Counted from the first letter of the stretch, positions 43,799 to 53,669 are shown. The stretch: DNA of 64,000 bases from Pedobacter sp. HDW13 (GCF_011303555.1 NZ_CP049868.1:3286001-3350000); one strand, 5' to 3'. The notes: a model not told the origin generated them from the sequence alone. Program-made: numbers and translations.

Positions 43799-44163
43799 CA
43801 AAATACTTTGGTTTGTTAGATGAGGGTGTCCCAAATTTTTTGGGCGCCCTTTTTTGTTGAAATGTAGTGGGGGCTGATAAGCCATTTAACCTGATGATTA
43901 TCCTGCCCTTTTCAAAAAGGTGAAATTTATTACATCGTTGGAAATTGAAATTAAGGGCTATTTTATGCTTATTCCGGTTTTCGCTTTTTATTTCAGCTCT
44001 TTCAGCCTTTTATATTAGTGATTAAATAAGTCTAACCAGATGATCTACGCTAAATCGCTAAGTTTTGTGCCTGTATTCAGGAATCAGTCGTTTTTTTACG
44101 GCTAAGCGGGCCTGTTCCCAACCAATCTAATCGTCCTTAATATCAATTAACTAAAATAAACTT
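43799..44163. other. Intergenic region between the two SusC/SusD pairs
   Basis: It begins with the terminator at 43824-43855, so the second pair has its own promoter. The rest is A/T-rich with no ORF. The last 60 bases before the next ATG hold TCTAATCGTCC and AATTAACTAAAATAAAC, a probable leader, without a convincing -7 motif. Confidence 0.5.
43824..43855 (+). terminator. Rho-independent terminator after the first SusD
   Basis: GGGTGTCCCAAA pairs with TTTGGGCGCCC across a short T-rich loop (43824-43849) and is followed by a run of T. It separates the two SusC/SusD pairs. Confidence 0.85.
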
Positions 44164-47100
44164 ATGAGTAAAATTTACAACAAAAGCGCAGTGCTGCTGT
44201 ATCTCAAGCGCCTGTGTACCGCAAAAATTTTAGCCATTTCGCTCCTTTTGCTATGCGGAAGCTTTAGTGCTTTTGCACAAACAACGATAACAGGGATTGT
44301 TAAAGATAATAAAGGCCTAACCTTACCGGGAGTTAGCGTGCGGATAAAAAATACGCAGGTAGGCACACTTACCGATGGAGCAGGTAAATACAGCATAAAA
44401 GCCCCCGAGGGCAATCAAACCCTGGTATTTACTTTTGTGGGTTTTACCTCGCAGGAAATTCCGCTTAATGGGCGTACCAACATCAATATTACCCTCGAAG
44501 ATGCCTCACAAGGCCTTACCGATGTGGTGGTAATTGGTTATGGTACTGCACAGAAAAAAGATGTAACGGGTGCCGTTTCGAGCATCAAGGCAACCCAGCT
44601 CGAAAATGAAAATCCCAACAGTGTTACCGATATTCTCAGGGGTAACATACCCGGTTTAACTGTTGGGTTTAATAACAGTGCAAAGGGCGGTGGCGATTTA
44701 TTGGTACGTGGAAAAACCACCCTTACCGGTACCACTACACCTTTAATTGTTTTGGATGGGGTTATTTTTATTGGTCAGCTTTCTGATATTAACCCGAACG
44801 ATATCGAATCAGTAGATGTACTTAAAGATGCCAGCTCGCTGGCGGTTTATGGTGCAAAAGCGGCTACAGGTGTTGTGGCCATTACCACCAAAAAGGGGAA
44901 AAATAGCTCGCCAACCATTACGGTAAATACCAATTTTGGCATGGCTACGCTGGCAAAAGATCAGCCTGTGTACGATGGACCTGGTTTTTTGAACTGGCGT
45001 GCCGATGTACAACGAAGTGGAAGCGTAAATCCGGCCTATATTTACAGCGACCCCAATAATTTGCCGGAGGGCGTAACCCTTACCCAGTGGCTAAACGGGC
45101 AAACCACTACCAACCCCACTGATTTGTGGTTAAGCCGTCTCGGCCTTCTGGCCAACGAGAAAGCTAATTATCTGGCCGCAAAAACTATTGATTGGTATGA
45201 TATGCTTTTGGTTACCGGCCAGCGCCAGGACCACACTTTAAGCCTTAGCGGCAGAAAAGAAGAAATAAATTATTACATGTCGTTAGGCTACCTCAAAAAT
45301 GAAAGCATTATTGCTGGTGGAGGTTTCAGTACTTTCCGTACCAGGCTTAATTTAGAAGGGAAAGCAGCTAAATTCTTAACCCTGGGTATGAACATGCAAT
45401 TTGCCGACCGCGATGAAGGGGCAATCGAAGCGCAGTTTTCGCAACTGCCGGATTTATCTCCCTATGGCGATTTTTACAATGCAGATGGTTCTTTGCGTAG
45501 AATCCCGACCGATGATAACGGGTTGAATGCCCGGAATCCTTTTCTCGATCAGACTTACAATTCGAGATTGCAGAAACAGAGCACTTTATTCGGAAGCCTT
45601 TATGCCAAAGTACAATTGCCTTTCGGTATCAGCTATCAGGTTAATTTTAGTCCGGGCTTAGATCAGTACCGTACTTTTAACCACCAGTCTTCTAAAAACC
45701 CAAATGTTACCATTCCGGGTGGTTCGGCACAACGTGCACAGGAAACCCGCTACAACTGGCAGCTGGATAACCTGATTAAGTGGAATAAAACCTTTGCAAA
45801 AGATCACAATGTAGATGTGACTTTACTGGTAAACGGCGAGAAATATTCGACCTGGTATACCATAGCCGGTAACGAGGGCTTTGCACCAACAGATGTGCTG
45901 GGTTTCCACAACCTGCAAAGCGGTAATAAACCAACTGTAAGCAGCGATGATAAAGTATACACCGGCGATGCTTTGCTGGCCAGGTTAAATTATTCGTATA
46001 AGGGTCGTTATGCTTTTACCGGATCGGTTCGCCGCGATGGTTACTCGGCTTTCGGTGCTTCGAAAAAACGGGCTAATTTTCCGGCTGCTGCCCTGGCTTG
46101 GACACTGAGTGAGGAGAGCTTTTTGAAAGAGGTAAAGTGGCTCGACTTTTTAAAACTTCGTTTATCATACGGTATTAATGGAAACCGCGAAATCAGGGAT
46201 GCGAACAACGTAATCGATCCTTATGTTTCTATTCAGACGCTAAGTGGAGGTAAGTATCAATCGGTTAACAGTAGTGGTACACCTGGCGAGGTAAATACAG
46301 TGGTAAACAGCTCGCGGCTGGGTAACCCGAATCTGGAATGGGAGAAAACAAAATCGCTGAACCTTGGTCTGGATTTTGGCTTCTTGAATAACCGCATTAA
46401 CGGCTCGTTGGAGCTTTACGATAAAAAAACTTCAGATCTGTTGATTGGTCAGTCGCTGTCATCTGTTTCGGGCTACGCCAATGTAATTGCCAATTTGGGT
46501 AGGGTAAACAATAGAGGGATCGAACTGAGTTTAAATAGCCGTAACATTACCGAGGGCAACATTACCTGGAATACTTCGGTAAATTTCTCGCTTAACCGCA
46601 ATAAAATTGTGGCTTTGGCCACCCCGAACGATGATCCTGGAAACGGATGGTTTATTGGTAAAGATATCGACGTGATTTGGGAGTATAAAATTTTAGGCGT
46701 GTGGCAGGAGAACGAAGTAGCCGAAGCAAACAAATTTAATAAGGGCATTAAACCAGGCGATTTTAAACTGGAGGATGTGGATGGCAATTACGTGTACAAC
46801 GATCTGGATAAACAGTTTATTGGCTACCGCAGTCCGCGTTTTAACTGGTCGATGCGCAACGATTTTAATATCTTCAAAAACTTCGATTTCTCATTTCAGC
46901 TCGTATCAAGCTGGGGGCAACAAAGGAGCGATATATACGCCAAGAACCAGCCGGGTAGTGTAGGTTTTGGCCGTTCGAGCTCTTACATCATCCCTTACTG
47001 GACACCATCTAACCCCATAAACGATTATGCGCGCTTAAACTCTGGCCTAAGTGGGGTAACCTTTAATGCTTACCGTAAAAGTTCTTACATCAGGTTAAAC

Positions 47101-47301
47101 ACCATCGCACTAGCCTATGGTGTACCCAAAGATTTGCTGAGCAAATTTAAAGTGCAGAGCGCTAAAATTTATGCCAACGTAAGCAATGCCGGAGTGTATG
47201 CACCAAACTGGAACCAGTGGGATCCGCAAACGGCTGATAATAACGGAAACCCTGTTCCAACACCAAGAGTCTACACCTTCGGATTGAATGTTACCTTTTA
47301 A
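44164..47301 (+). CDS. SusC/RagA family TonB-linked outer-membrane protein
   Basis: A 1045-aa outer-membrane importer. The signal (about 15-40, ending SAFAQ) precedes a CarboxypepD_reg domain (TTITGIVKDNKGLTLPG, FTFVGFTSQEIPLNG), then the plug (LTDVVVIGYGTAQKKDVTG, ILRGNIPGLTV, LLVRGKTTLTG, PLIVLDGVIF, DVLKDASSLAVYG) and the barrel ending RVYTFGLNVTF. The start is about three TM-like residues longer than some relatives but acceptable. It differs clearly in sequence from the first SusC of the locus, so the two pairs may take up different fragments of the same glycan. The SusD gene follows after two bases. Confidence 0.95.
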   Translation: MSKIYNKSAVLLYLKRLCTAKILAISLLLLCGSFSAFAQTTITGIVKDNKGLTLPGVSVRIKNTQVGTLTDGAGKYSIKAPEGNQTLVFTFVGFTSQEIPLNGRTNINITLEDASQGLTDVVVIGYGTAQKKDVTGAVSSIKATQLENENPNSVTDILRGNIPGLTVGFNNSAKGGGDLLVRGKTTLTGTTTPLIVLDGVIFIGQLSDINPNDIESVDVLKDASSLAVYGAKAATGVVAITTKKGKNSSPTITVNTNFGMATLAKDQPVYDGPGFLNWRADVQRSGSVNPAYIYSDPNNLPEGVTLTQWLNGQTTTNPTDLWLSRLGLLANEKANYLAAKTIDWYDMLLVTGQRQDHTLSLSGRKEEINYYMSLGYLKNESIIAGGGFSTFRTRLNLEGKAAKFLTLGMNMQFADRDEGAIEAQFSQLPDLSPYGDFYNADGSLRRIPTDDNGLNARNPFLDQTYNSRLQKQSTLFGSLYAKVQLPFGISYQVNFSPGLDQYRTFNHQSSKNPNVTIPGGSAQRAQETRYNWQLDNLIKWNKTFAKDHNVDVTLLVNGEKYSTWYTIAGNEGFAPTDVLGFHNLQSGNKPTVSSDDKVYTGDALLARLNYSYKGRYAFTGSVRRDGYSAFGASKKRANFPAAALAWTLSEESFLKEVKWLDFLKLRLSYGINGNREIRDANNVIDPYVSIQTLSGGKYQSVNSSGTPGEVNTVVNSSRLGNPNLEWEKTKSLNLGLDFGFLNNRINGSLELYDKKTSDLLIGQSLSSVSGYANVIANLGRVNNRGIELSLNSRNITEGNITWNTSVNFSLNRNKIVALATPNDDPGNGWFIGKDIDVIWEYKILGVWQENEVAEANKFNKGIKPGDFKLEDVDGNYVYNDLDKQFIGYRSPRFNWSMRNDFNIFKNFDFSFQLVSSWGQQRSDIYAKNQPGSVGFGRSSSYIIPYWTPSNPINDYARLNSGLSGVTFNAYRKSSYIRLNTIALAYGVPKDLLSKFKVQSAKIYANVSNAGVYAPNWNQWDPQTADNNGNPVPTPRVYTFGLNVTF

Positions 47302-47303
47302 AA

Positions 47304-49193
47304 ATGAAGCACATGAATAGCATATATAAAAAAATAGTTCCATTTGTAGCTTTCGCGATGCTGCTAACCGTAAATGGTTGTAAAAAATCGGATTTAGATT
47401 CCGAATTACTATCGCAGCTCGAACCGCAAACCGCTTTAACCAGTGTAGCCGCCATGAAAGCCGCACTTGCCGGTATTGGGGCTAATGTAAGAAGAGAGTT
47501 TACAGGCGATATGGCGCCTATTGTTACCGAATCTATATTTTCGGAAGTTGCGGTAGACGGTACAACCGATAAAACCACACAGGCACAGGATATGGACACA
47601 CGGGTAACGCCCGATGCCAATCTGGATAATCCGGATTTTAACCGGATAGGGTTTTACTGGACTGAAGGTTTCAGGGGAGTACGCATGGCCAATACCGTTA
47701 TTACCTATATAGATAACGTAACCTTTAAAGATGAGGCCGAGAGAAATGCCATTTTAGGAGCGGCCTATTTTTATCGTGCTTATTATTACTACCGTTTGGT
47801 ACACCAATTTGGCGATGTGCCTTTGAATTTAAAAGATATTACCACGCCCAAATTAGATTATTATTCGACAAAACGCGAGGTGATCTTGAAAAAGATGCAG
47901 GAAGATTTATTGTTTGCCGAGAAATGGGTGAAAGACAATGTAGACCGTGGCGAGGTAACCAAAGGTGCCTGCAGCCATTTGCTTACCAAGGTTAATTTGG
48001 CATTGGGCGATTTTGATGCGGCCATTACCTCAGCAAACAACTTAATTAATGGTGGTACCTACAGCTTAATGCGCAACCGTTTTGGCAGCACTGCCGGCGA
48101 TGCGAGCAAAAATGTAGTTTGGGATTTGCACAGGATGGACAATAAAGCCATTGCTGCAAACCGCGAGGCCCTTTTCTTAACCATCGATCGTGAAACACTG
48201 GCCGGCGCTACCGATTTAGGTTCGCAGGTAATGCGTAACTGTGTACCGGCATGGCATTTTGCAAACTTAAGAACCCCATCGGGTACTACGCAGGCCATTG
48301 TTGATGGTATAAATGTAGAAATTCCTTTAACCTTAATGTATGGCAGGGGGATTGGGCGTTACCGTGGTACGGCTTACAGTACTAAAAATATCTGGACAGA
48401 TAATACCGACTACCGCCATGCCCCGGGTATGTGGATGAACATGACTGATCTGGTATATAACAACCCGGCCATTAAAACCGCAAGCAACGTTGCCGAAAGG
48501 GCGTTGTACGGCAAACCTCTGGTTGATGTATCGTCTGCTAACGTAAATAATATGTTTTTAAATAAAGGTTTAGATACCATTCGCCATTTCTTTGGCTGGC
48601 CACATTATAAAACCTTTATCAATTCTACCAATGCATTGGCAGCTGATAAATACTGGTCGCCGCCGAGAGGAACCAATACCGATTGGTACATCTTTCGCCT
48701 GGCCGAAACCTATTTGCTGCGTGCCGAAGCCTATTACTGGAAAGGAAATTTAGCTTTGGCTATGGCCGATTTAAATCAGGTACGCTCCAGGGCCAATGCA
48801 GCATTGCTTACCGATGCCTCGGCCATTACGATCGGCACCATACTGGATGAAAGGGCGCGTGAGCTATTTTACGAAGAGCCCCGCAAAACCGAACTTACCC
48901 GTATTGCCTATATTTTTGCCACTACCGGTAAGCCGGCCTATAACGGCAAAACCTACAACATGGCATCTTTCTCCGATAATAATTTCTTTTACGACAGGAT
49001 TATCGAAAAGAATGATTTTTACCGCAACAAAGTACCAACGGTATTGGGCGTAAACTTTAAAATATCGCCTTACCATGTGCTTTGGCCCGTTCCGGCAGCG
49101 GCGCAGCGTTTCAATACCGAAGGCCGGATTAATCAGAACAAAGGATATAGCGGCTACGAAAACAATGTGCCTGCTCTTGATAAAATTCAATAA
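47304..49193 (+). CDS. SusD/RagB family nutrient-binding outer-membrane lipoprotein
   Basis: A 629-aa surface lipoprotein, somewhat longer than the usual 500-600. Signal peptide with lipid Cys at 26 (LLTVNGCKKSD). SusD features include AAYFYRAYYYYRLVHQFGDVPL, the TPR-like helical core and LAETYLLRAEAYYWKGN with the downstream DLNQVRSRA. It ends YSGYENNVPALDKIQ. It starts two bases after its SusC partner. SusD proteins bind oligosaccharides at the cell surface and close over the SusC barrel. No frameshift is seen, unlike the first SusD. Confidence 0.94.
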   Translation: MKHMNSIYKKIVPFVAFAMLLTVNGCKKSDLDSELLSQLEPQTALTSVAAMKAALAGIGANVRREFTGDMAPIVTESIFSEVAVDGTTDKTTQAQDMDTRVTPDANLDNPDFNRIGFYWTEGFRGVRMANTVITYIDNVTFKDEAERNAILGAAYFYRAYYYYRLVHQFGDVPLNLKDITTPKLDYYSTKREVILKKMQEDLLFAEKWVKDNVDRGEVTKGACSHLLTKVNLALGDFDAAITSANNLINGGTYSLMRNRFGSTAGDASKNVVWDLHRMDNKAIAANREALFLTIDRETLAGATDLGSQVMRNCVPAWHFANLRTPSGTTQAIVDGINVEIPLTLMYGRGIGRYRGTAYSTKNIWTDNTDYRHAPGMWMNMTDLVYNNPAIKTASNVAERALYGKPLVDVSSANVNNMFLNKGLDTIRHFFGWPHYKTFINSTNALAADKYWSPPRGTNTDWYIFRLAETYLLRAEAYYWKGNLALAMADLNQVRSRANAALLTDASAITIGTILDERARELFYEEPRKTELTRIAYIFATTGKPAYNGKTYNMASFSDNNFFYDRIIEKNDFYRNKVPTVLGVNFKISPYHVLWPVPAAAQRFNTEGRINQNKGYSGYENNVPALDKIQ

Positions 49194-49217
49194 AAAGCGC
49201 TTCTGACGTAAATTTAA

Positions 49218-49243
49218 GCACGGGGAATTTTAAAACCCCGTGC
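49218..49243 (+). terminator. Hairpin after the second SusD
   Basis: GCACGGGG (49218-49225) pairs perfectly with CCCCGTGC (49236-49243) around a 10-base A/T loop, 24 bases after the stop. No T run follows, so it may be a weak terminator or an RNA-stability hairpin before the LacI gene. Confidence 0.6.
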
Positions 49244-49392
49244 CCATTGAAAGAATAAATTGTCCCGGTATAAAAAGTTGTTGATTTAATGATGTGCCAG
49301 GGTGGTAGCTCACTGCTCTGGCCATTTTTCACTTTAAAATACCCATCATTTCCCACTCAACAAAATACAGGGTTAGTAAACATCCGCCACCT

Positions 49393-50415
49393 ATGGAAAA
49401 TAAACCGGTTACCTTAAAACTGATTGCCAAAGAATTAAAATTGTCTATATCAACCGTTTCAAAATCTTTAAAAGATTATCCGCGGATTAAGGAAAGTACC
49501 AAGCAAAGGGTAAAAGAACTGGCTGCCAGGCTAAATTTTACGCCCGATGTTTCGGCTTTAAGGCTAAGGGACCGCAAATCGCGGATTATCGGGATTATTT
49601 TGCCTAACCTTTCCGATCATTTTTTTACGCGGAGTATTTACGGAATGGAGCAGCTGGCTACCACACATGGCTATAACATTATCATCAGCCAATCGCACGA
49701 TAATTACGAAATGGAAGTAATGGCCGCTGCGGCTCTTTTAGGCTCGCGAGTAGATGGATTAATTGTGGCCATTTCGAAACAAACATCAGATTTTACACAC
49801 CTCGATCAGTTCGAAAAAATTGGCATTCCTGTAGTTTATTATACCCGCAACCCAAGCTTTAACCTCAATTGCCACAAAGTGTTGAGCAATACCCATCAGG
49901 GTTGCTATATGGCTACCGAATACCTCATTAACCGGGGGCATCAAAAAGTAGCTTATCTGGGCGGACCCAAAATGGTTAATTTTAGTCACGATCGCTTTTC
50001 GGGTTACATCAATGCGCTTAAAGACAATAATATTTCGTTTAATGCAGCACACGTAGCCTATACCGATTTTGATGAGGAAAACAATTTACTGGCCATTAAA
50101 AAACTGTTTAGCGATTATGATAGCAGTCCTACAGCCCTGGTAGCTTTTAAAGAAAAGCTGCTTTTCGATACGCTTAGGTTCTTAAAATCAGTTGATCACC
50201 CGGCTTATCAATCGCTCGAATGTATTGGCTTCGGGAACGATCCTATTATTGCCTATCTCAGTTCATCGCCAATTGCTTCTATTGAAGAAAACCCAGAGTT
50301 ACTGGGAGAGCAGGCAGTAAGTTTGGTGGTTAAACTTATTAGTGGTGAGATTGAAACGAATGCCTACAAAAAGGTAATTGTAAACTGCAACCTTAAGGTG
50401 CATGCAATAAGCTAA
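49393..50415 (+). CDS. LacI family transcriptional regulator
   Basis: A 340-aa cytoplasmic repressor. The LacI helix-turn-helix is at about 5-50 (TLKLIAKELKLSISTVSKSL, RVKELAARLNFTPD). The periplasmic-binding-protein-like effector domain covers about 60-338 (IGIILPNLSDHFFTRSIYGM, VDGLIVAISKQ, GHQKVAYLGGPKMVNFSHDRFSGY). It is in the same orientation as the SusC/SusD pairs and the PL14-like gene, so it is the likely local regulator, replacing the hybrid two-component or ECF sigma systems found at many such loci. An effector sugar is expected but unknown. Confidence 0.94.
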   Translation: MENKPVTLKLIAKELKLSISTVSKSLKDYPRIKESTKQRVKELAARLNFTPDVSALRLRDRKSRIIGIILPNLSDHFFTRSIYGMEQLATTHGYNIIISQSHDNYEMEVMAAAALLGSRVDGLIVAISKQTSDFTHLDQFEKIGIPVVYYTRNPSFNLNCHKVLSNTHQGCYMATEYLINRGHQKVAYLGGPKMVNFSHDRFSGYINALKDNNISFNAAHVAYTDFDEENNLLAIKKLFSDYDSSPTALVAFKEKLLFDTLRFLKSVDHPAYQSLECIGFGNDPIIAYLSSSPIASIEENPELLGEQAVSLVVKLISGEIETNAYKKVIVNCNLKVHAIS

Positions 50416-50677
50416 GGTTGTGTTAGATAATTGGTTACTTAGGTTTAACTGTTGTGGTGTGATAATTTCAATCGTTGTAACAATAAATCAATTGCGTTTT
50501 TGTGTTTTTGCTGCGGGCATCGTCTGTTTGGGTTTACTTTTATGGTTAAGTTAGTGTAATAGATAATTACTAACCAAAAACAGAAACCAGTTTCCTCCCA
50601 ATCGATAACAAGCTATCTAGGATAGCGGGTTATGATCAAAAAAAACTAACCAAATTTAAATCTTAACTAAAACTAAC

Positions 50678-51550
50678 ATGAGTCAGAAAATGAATTCAAA
50701 ACATTTTATTGCCTGTCTGTTGCTTATATTTTCGGCAATATTCGGGTGTAAAAAAAATGCAGCCACATCTAACGAAGAAAATAAGGCACTTGCCGATCCA
50801 GCTCCGAAATCAGGTGCTGTAACCGAAGCCTACCCAAGTAACATCAATACCAGTTTTACCCATGCCGATGGGGCTTATTCTTACAGCGAAGCAAGCGCCG
50901 ATTTTGGCAGCGCAAATTTAACCGGCTGGAACGAAGACAGGGCCTATATTTCGGGTAACTGGGCACGTGCAACATTGGCACCAAATTCGGTTTCTAACGG
51001 ATTAATTGCCGGAGCCGATATTTCGGATGGTTCGGCTTACGAGGCTACTTTTAAAGTACGTTTCCACAGCCAGTTCGATTGGAGTAGAGGCGGTAAAGTA
51101 GGTTTTGGCTTTCTGATTGGTGAAGGCAATACCGGTTGCGACATTGCCAGCGATGGTAACGGCGGAAGTTTACGTTTAATGTGGTACAATACCGGTAGTC
51201 GTGTGTTCTTTCAGCCTTACGTGTATCATAGGGATATGGCTGGCCCTTGTGGCGATACTTTTGGTAAATCTTACCCGGCTACAGGTAGCTTGGTTAAAGG
51301 CGATACTTACACTGTTCATTTATATGCAAAAAGCAATACCGGATCAACTAAAAATGGCTGGGTACAGGTAATTATTAACGGTACCACCGTACTCGATCAA
51401 TCTATCCGCTGGACCACCAACGACGCACAACGTTTAATCAACAGACTATCTTTTCACAATTTCAGGGGAGGTAAAGATGTTGCAGTTTGGGGCTCGAGCC
51501 AAACCAGTTACATCTATTTTGACGATCTTGTAGTGAATAAAATCCAATAG
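50678..51550 (+). CDS. PL14-like polysaccharide lyase, secreted lipoprotein
   Basis: A 290-aa protein with a lipoprotein signal (lipid Cys at 24, SAIFGCKKN). The mature part is a concanavalin-type beta-sandwich. Motifs match the polysaccharide lyase 14 group: RGGKVGFGFLIGEG, GGSLRLMWYN, GWVQVIINGTTVLD, SFHNFRGG and a C-terminal YIYFDDLVV. Enzymes of that group degrade alginate or glucuronan by beta-elimination. Catalytic residues cannot be assigned with certainty, so a pure binding role is possible. It follows the LacI gene by 262 bases and ends the locus. It is the only depolymerase-like gene here, so it is the best hint of the glycan, a uronic-acid polymer. Confidence 0.72.
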   Translation: MSQKMNSKHFIACLLLIFSAIFGCKKNAATSNEENKALADPAPKSGAVTEAYPSNINTSFTHADGAYSYSEASADFGSANLTGWNEDRAYISGNWARATLAPNSVSNGLIAGADISDGSAYEATFKVRFHSQFDWSRGGKVGFGFLIGEGNTGCDIASDGNGGSLRLMWYNTGSRVFFQPYVYHRDMAGPCGDTFGKSYPATGSLVKGDTYTVHLYAKSNTGSTKNGWVQVIINGTTVLDQSIRWTTNDAQRLINRLSFHNFRGGKDVAVWGSSQTSYIYFDDLVVNKIQ

Positions 51551-51571
51551 TACTGCCCAGTTTTTATATTG

Positions 51572-51616
51572 AAGCCTCATGGAATTTTTACCTTATTCCA
51601 TGAGGCTTTTTCTTTT
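51572..51616 (+). terminator. Rho-independent terminator after the PL14-like gene
   Basis: AAGCCTCATGGAAT (51572-51585) pairs with ATTCCATGAGGCTT (51595-51608), then a T-rich tail. This is a strong end to the utilisation locus. Confidence 0.9.
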
Positions 51617-51719
51617 GTTTGAAGGTTATCAGCTATGTTTTAATTACCATAGAAGTGTATGATTTTTGTGCTTTCTAAAAAATAAAAAGCGCGATAGTCC
51701 TTTTTTAATTTATTAGGCT

Positions 51720-51727
51720 TATTTTTG
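51720..51727 (+). promoter_or_regulatory. Candidate -7 promoter element for the cupin gene
   Basis: TATTTTTG fits TAnnTTTG and lies 81 bases ahead of the ATG of the cupin gene. A -33 TTTG at the usual spacing is not obvious, so the call is weak. Confidence 0.3.
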
Positions 51728-51808
51728 CGCAAATTATAAAAAAACAACATTGGCAAGTTATCCATGCTGGTGAATCTCGATAATCATTAGAAAACAAATA
51801 TTTTACCG

Positions 51809-52306
51809 ATGACAAACGATAAAAAAGAAATATTCGAAAGTGTAGCACAACGTTTAAAAATTGAAGGTTTTAATGTAGTAAACCGCGATGAAACCCGCCC
51901 TTGGGGTGGTTTCTTTGTAATAGACGAAGCGCAGGCACAACAATTTGCCGATACCTATTTTGATGGATTAAATGTAGAAGACCTTAAAATTGGTGGTAAA
52001 TTAAGCCCGAAAATTTTAATTGTTGCACCAAACACACGTCTTTCGTGGCAATACCACCACCGCAGAGCCGAAATTTGGCAAGTAGTAACCGGTACTGTTG
52101 GTATTAAAACCAGCCAGACTGACGAGGAAGGTGAAGTAAAACAATACGGACCAAAAGATCAGATTAAATTACAGCAAGGCGAACGCCACCGTTTAATCGG
52201 TTTAGAAGATTGGGGTGTAGTTGCAGAAATCTGGCAACATACCGATGCTGCAAACCCATCAGATGAAAGCGATATTGTTCGCGTTCAGGACGATTTCGGT
52301 AGATAA
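51809..52306 (+). CDS. Cupin-domain protein, mannose-6-phosphate isomerase type II-like
   Basis: A 165-aa cytoplasmic protein with a single conserved cupin barrel. Motifs are RPWGGFFVID at residues 29-38, the first cupin block around YHHRRAEIWQVVTGTVGI and the second around LQQGERHRLIGLEDWG. These match the sugar-phosphate isomerase type II cupin found at the end of bifunctional mannose-1-phosphate guanylyltransferases, and shorter stand-alone relatives are often annotated as phosphoheptose isomerase. Substrate is unproven. It has its own terminator and may be unlinked to either neighbour. Confidence 0.85.
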   Translation: MTNDKKEIFESVAQRLKIEGFNVVNRDETRPWGGFFVIDEAQAQQFADTYFDGLNVEDLKIGGKLSPKILIVAPNTRLSWQYHHRRAEIWQVVTGTVGIKTSQTDEEGEVKQYGPKDQIKLQQGERHRLIGLEDWGVVAEIWQHTDAANPSDESDIVRVQDDFGR

Positions 52307-52314
52307 AATTTGCT

Positions 52315-52349
52315 AAGCCGTATCAATCAGGTAATGGTTGATACGGCTT
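52315..52349 (+). terminator. Rho-independent terminator after the cupin gene
   Basis: AAGCCGTATCAA (52315-52326) pairs perfectly with TTGATACGGCTT (52338-52349) around an 11-base loop, followed by ATTTATT. It isolates the cupin gene from the lipid cluster. Confidence 0.85.
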
Positions 52350-52434
52350 ATTTATTCGAGCGTACCAGTTGTCTATCTTTCTGCTCCAAAACTAAACGCC
52401 CTCAAACTTCGTTTATAAAGTATACACACCTTAC

Positions 52435-53166
52435 ATGATTATCCTTATATTTTTTCTTTGCCACTGGTTTTTATCACTATTCAGCCAAACCTTTTTCCTG
52501 CACCGTTATTCATCACATAAAATGTTTAAAATGGAGCTTTTTTGGGAAAGGTTTTTCTATTTGGTGCTATTAATCTCGCAAGGCTCATCATTTTTAAATC
52601 CACGGGCTTATGCCATTCTTCACCGGATGCACCATGCCTATAGCGATACCGAGAAAGATCCGCATTCGCCACATTTTTTTAAGGATGTTTTCGGGATGAT
52701 GATTGCCACAAAGAATATGTACATGAATTACCTGCATTTTAAAATACAGCCAGAACCTGCTTTTCAGGGTAATTACCCGGAGTGGCCGTTGGTTGACCGC
52801 ATTGGTGATTCGTGGTTTTGGAGAATTGGTTGCGGTTTATTTTATATTGGCTTTTACGTGGCTTTTGCCAACCACTGGTGGATGTTCCTGTTATTGCCAA
52901 TTCACTTTCTAATGGGGCCACTACACGGTGCTATTGTAAACTGGTGCGGGCATAAATACGGTTACTCAAACCACGATAACGAAGATCACAGTAAAAACTC
53001 GTTGCCATGGGATTTCCTTTTAATGGGCGAGCTTTTTCAGAACAATCACCACAAGAAACCGAATAGCCCAAACTTTGCTACTAAATGGTGGGAATTTGAT
53101 CCAACTTATCCGGTAATGAAGGTTTTGCACTGGATGCGTATTATTAAAATCCGGAAAATACATTAA
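52435..53166 (+). CDS. Fatty-acid (acyl-CoA type) desaturase
   Basis: A 243-aa membrane di-iron enzyme, short but complete for the delta-9 acyl desaturase family. The histidine boxes are HRYSSH (about residue 22), HRMHH (about 64) and NNHHKK (about 204). Hydrophobic spans flank them ([15 protein letters not shown] at the start, [24 protein letters not shown] in the middle). It would put a cis double bond in a membrane acyl chain, the substrate needed by cyclopropane-type methyltransferases further down the cluster. It is the first gene of the same-strand run to 59.5 kb. Confidence 0.9.
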   Translation: MIILIFFLCHWFLSLFSQTFFLHRYSSHKMFKMELFWERFFYLVLLISQGSSFLNPRAYAILHRMHHAYSDTEKDPHSPHFFKDVFGMMIATKNMYMNYLHFKIQPEPAFQGNYPEWPLVDRIGDSWFWRIGCGLFYIGFYVAFANHWWMFLLLPIHFLMGPLHGAIVNWCGHKYGYSNHDNEDHSKNSLPWDFLLMGELFQNNHHKKPNSPNFATKWWEFDPTYPVMKVLHWMRIIKIRKIH

Positions 53167-53224
53167 GTCTAAAAGACTAAAGTTAAAAGACCAAAGCTGA
53201 AAGCAGATTTTCCTATAAGTAGAT

Positions 53225-53252
53225 CGTCATTTCGACCGTAGCGGAGAAATCT
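53225..53252. repeat. Dispersed palindromic repeat, half copy
   Basis: CGTCATTTCGA (53225-53235) followed by GAGAAATCT (53244-53252) reproduces the left half of the 33878 repeat with the same spacing style, but the right arms are missing. It lies between the desaturase and DUF1475 genes. Confidence 0.75.
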
Positions 53253-53333
53253 GTCCGGGCTAAAGTTTAAGATCAAATCTTTATTGTGGGCATTACCGTA
53301 TATTGTTGTAAGGTAAAAACAAACCCGCAATTT

Positions 53334-53669
53334 ATGATCAGCTTCCTCAAAATAGTCTTTTCCATTCTATTGGCCTTCATGTGCTATAAAGTTATAACCA
53401 CTTCGCTGGAAAGTAACCTGTTTGAGCAGTGGGATTTTTTAGGCAGTATCCCCTGGATGCGCGCCACCCTATGGGATTTTTATGCTAACATTTTCATTAT
53501 CACCCTGTGGATGTTTTACAAAGAAAAAAGCATTATTCTTAAAATCTCTATTGCCATTTTGTTCGTATGTTTAGGTAGTATAGCAACTTTAGCCTATGTT
53601 TTAGTGTATTTGTTTAAACTAAAACCCGGCGAAGGTGTTAAAGAATTACTTTTAAGGCGTGAGGCGTAG
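53334..53669 (+). CDS. DUF1475-like membrane protein
   Basis: A 111-aa inner-membrane protein from ATG 53334, chosen because the earlier ATG at 53286 adds a Cys-rich leader that does not fit. Three hydrophobic helices are visible (FLKIVFSILLAFMCYKVI, TLWDFYANIFIITLWMF, IILKISIAILFVCLGSIATLAYVLVYLF). The sequence WMRATLWDFYANIFIITLWMF resembles the DUF1475 family. Function unknown. It travels with lipid-modifying genes here, which suggests a role in that pathway or its membrane assembly. Confidence 0.65.
   Translation: MISFLKIVFSILLAFMCYKVITTSLESNLFEQWDFLGSIPWMRATLWDFYANIFIITLWMFYKEKSIILKISIAILFVCLGSIATLAYVLVYLFKLKPGEGVKELLLRREA

Noticed and set aside
39016..49193. Cell-surface signalling by an ECF sigma/anti-sigma pair for the SusC genes
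   Set aside because: No FecI/FecR-like genes are present and both SusC proteins lack the STN signalling domain; LacI is the local regulator.
53286..53333. Longer start for the DUF1475-like protein
   Set aside because: The extra Cys-rich segment precedes the hydrophobic start and does not fit the family.
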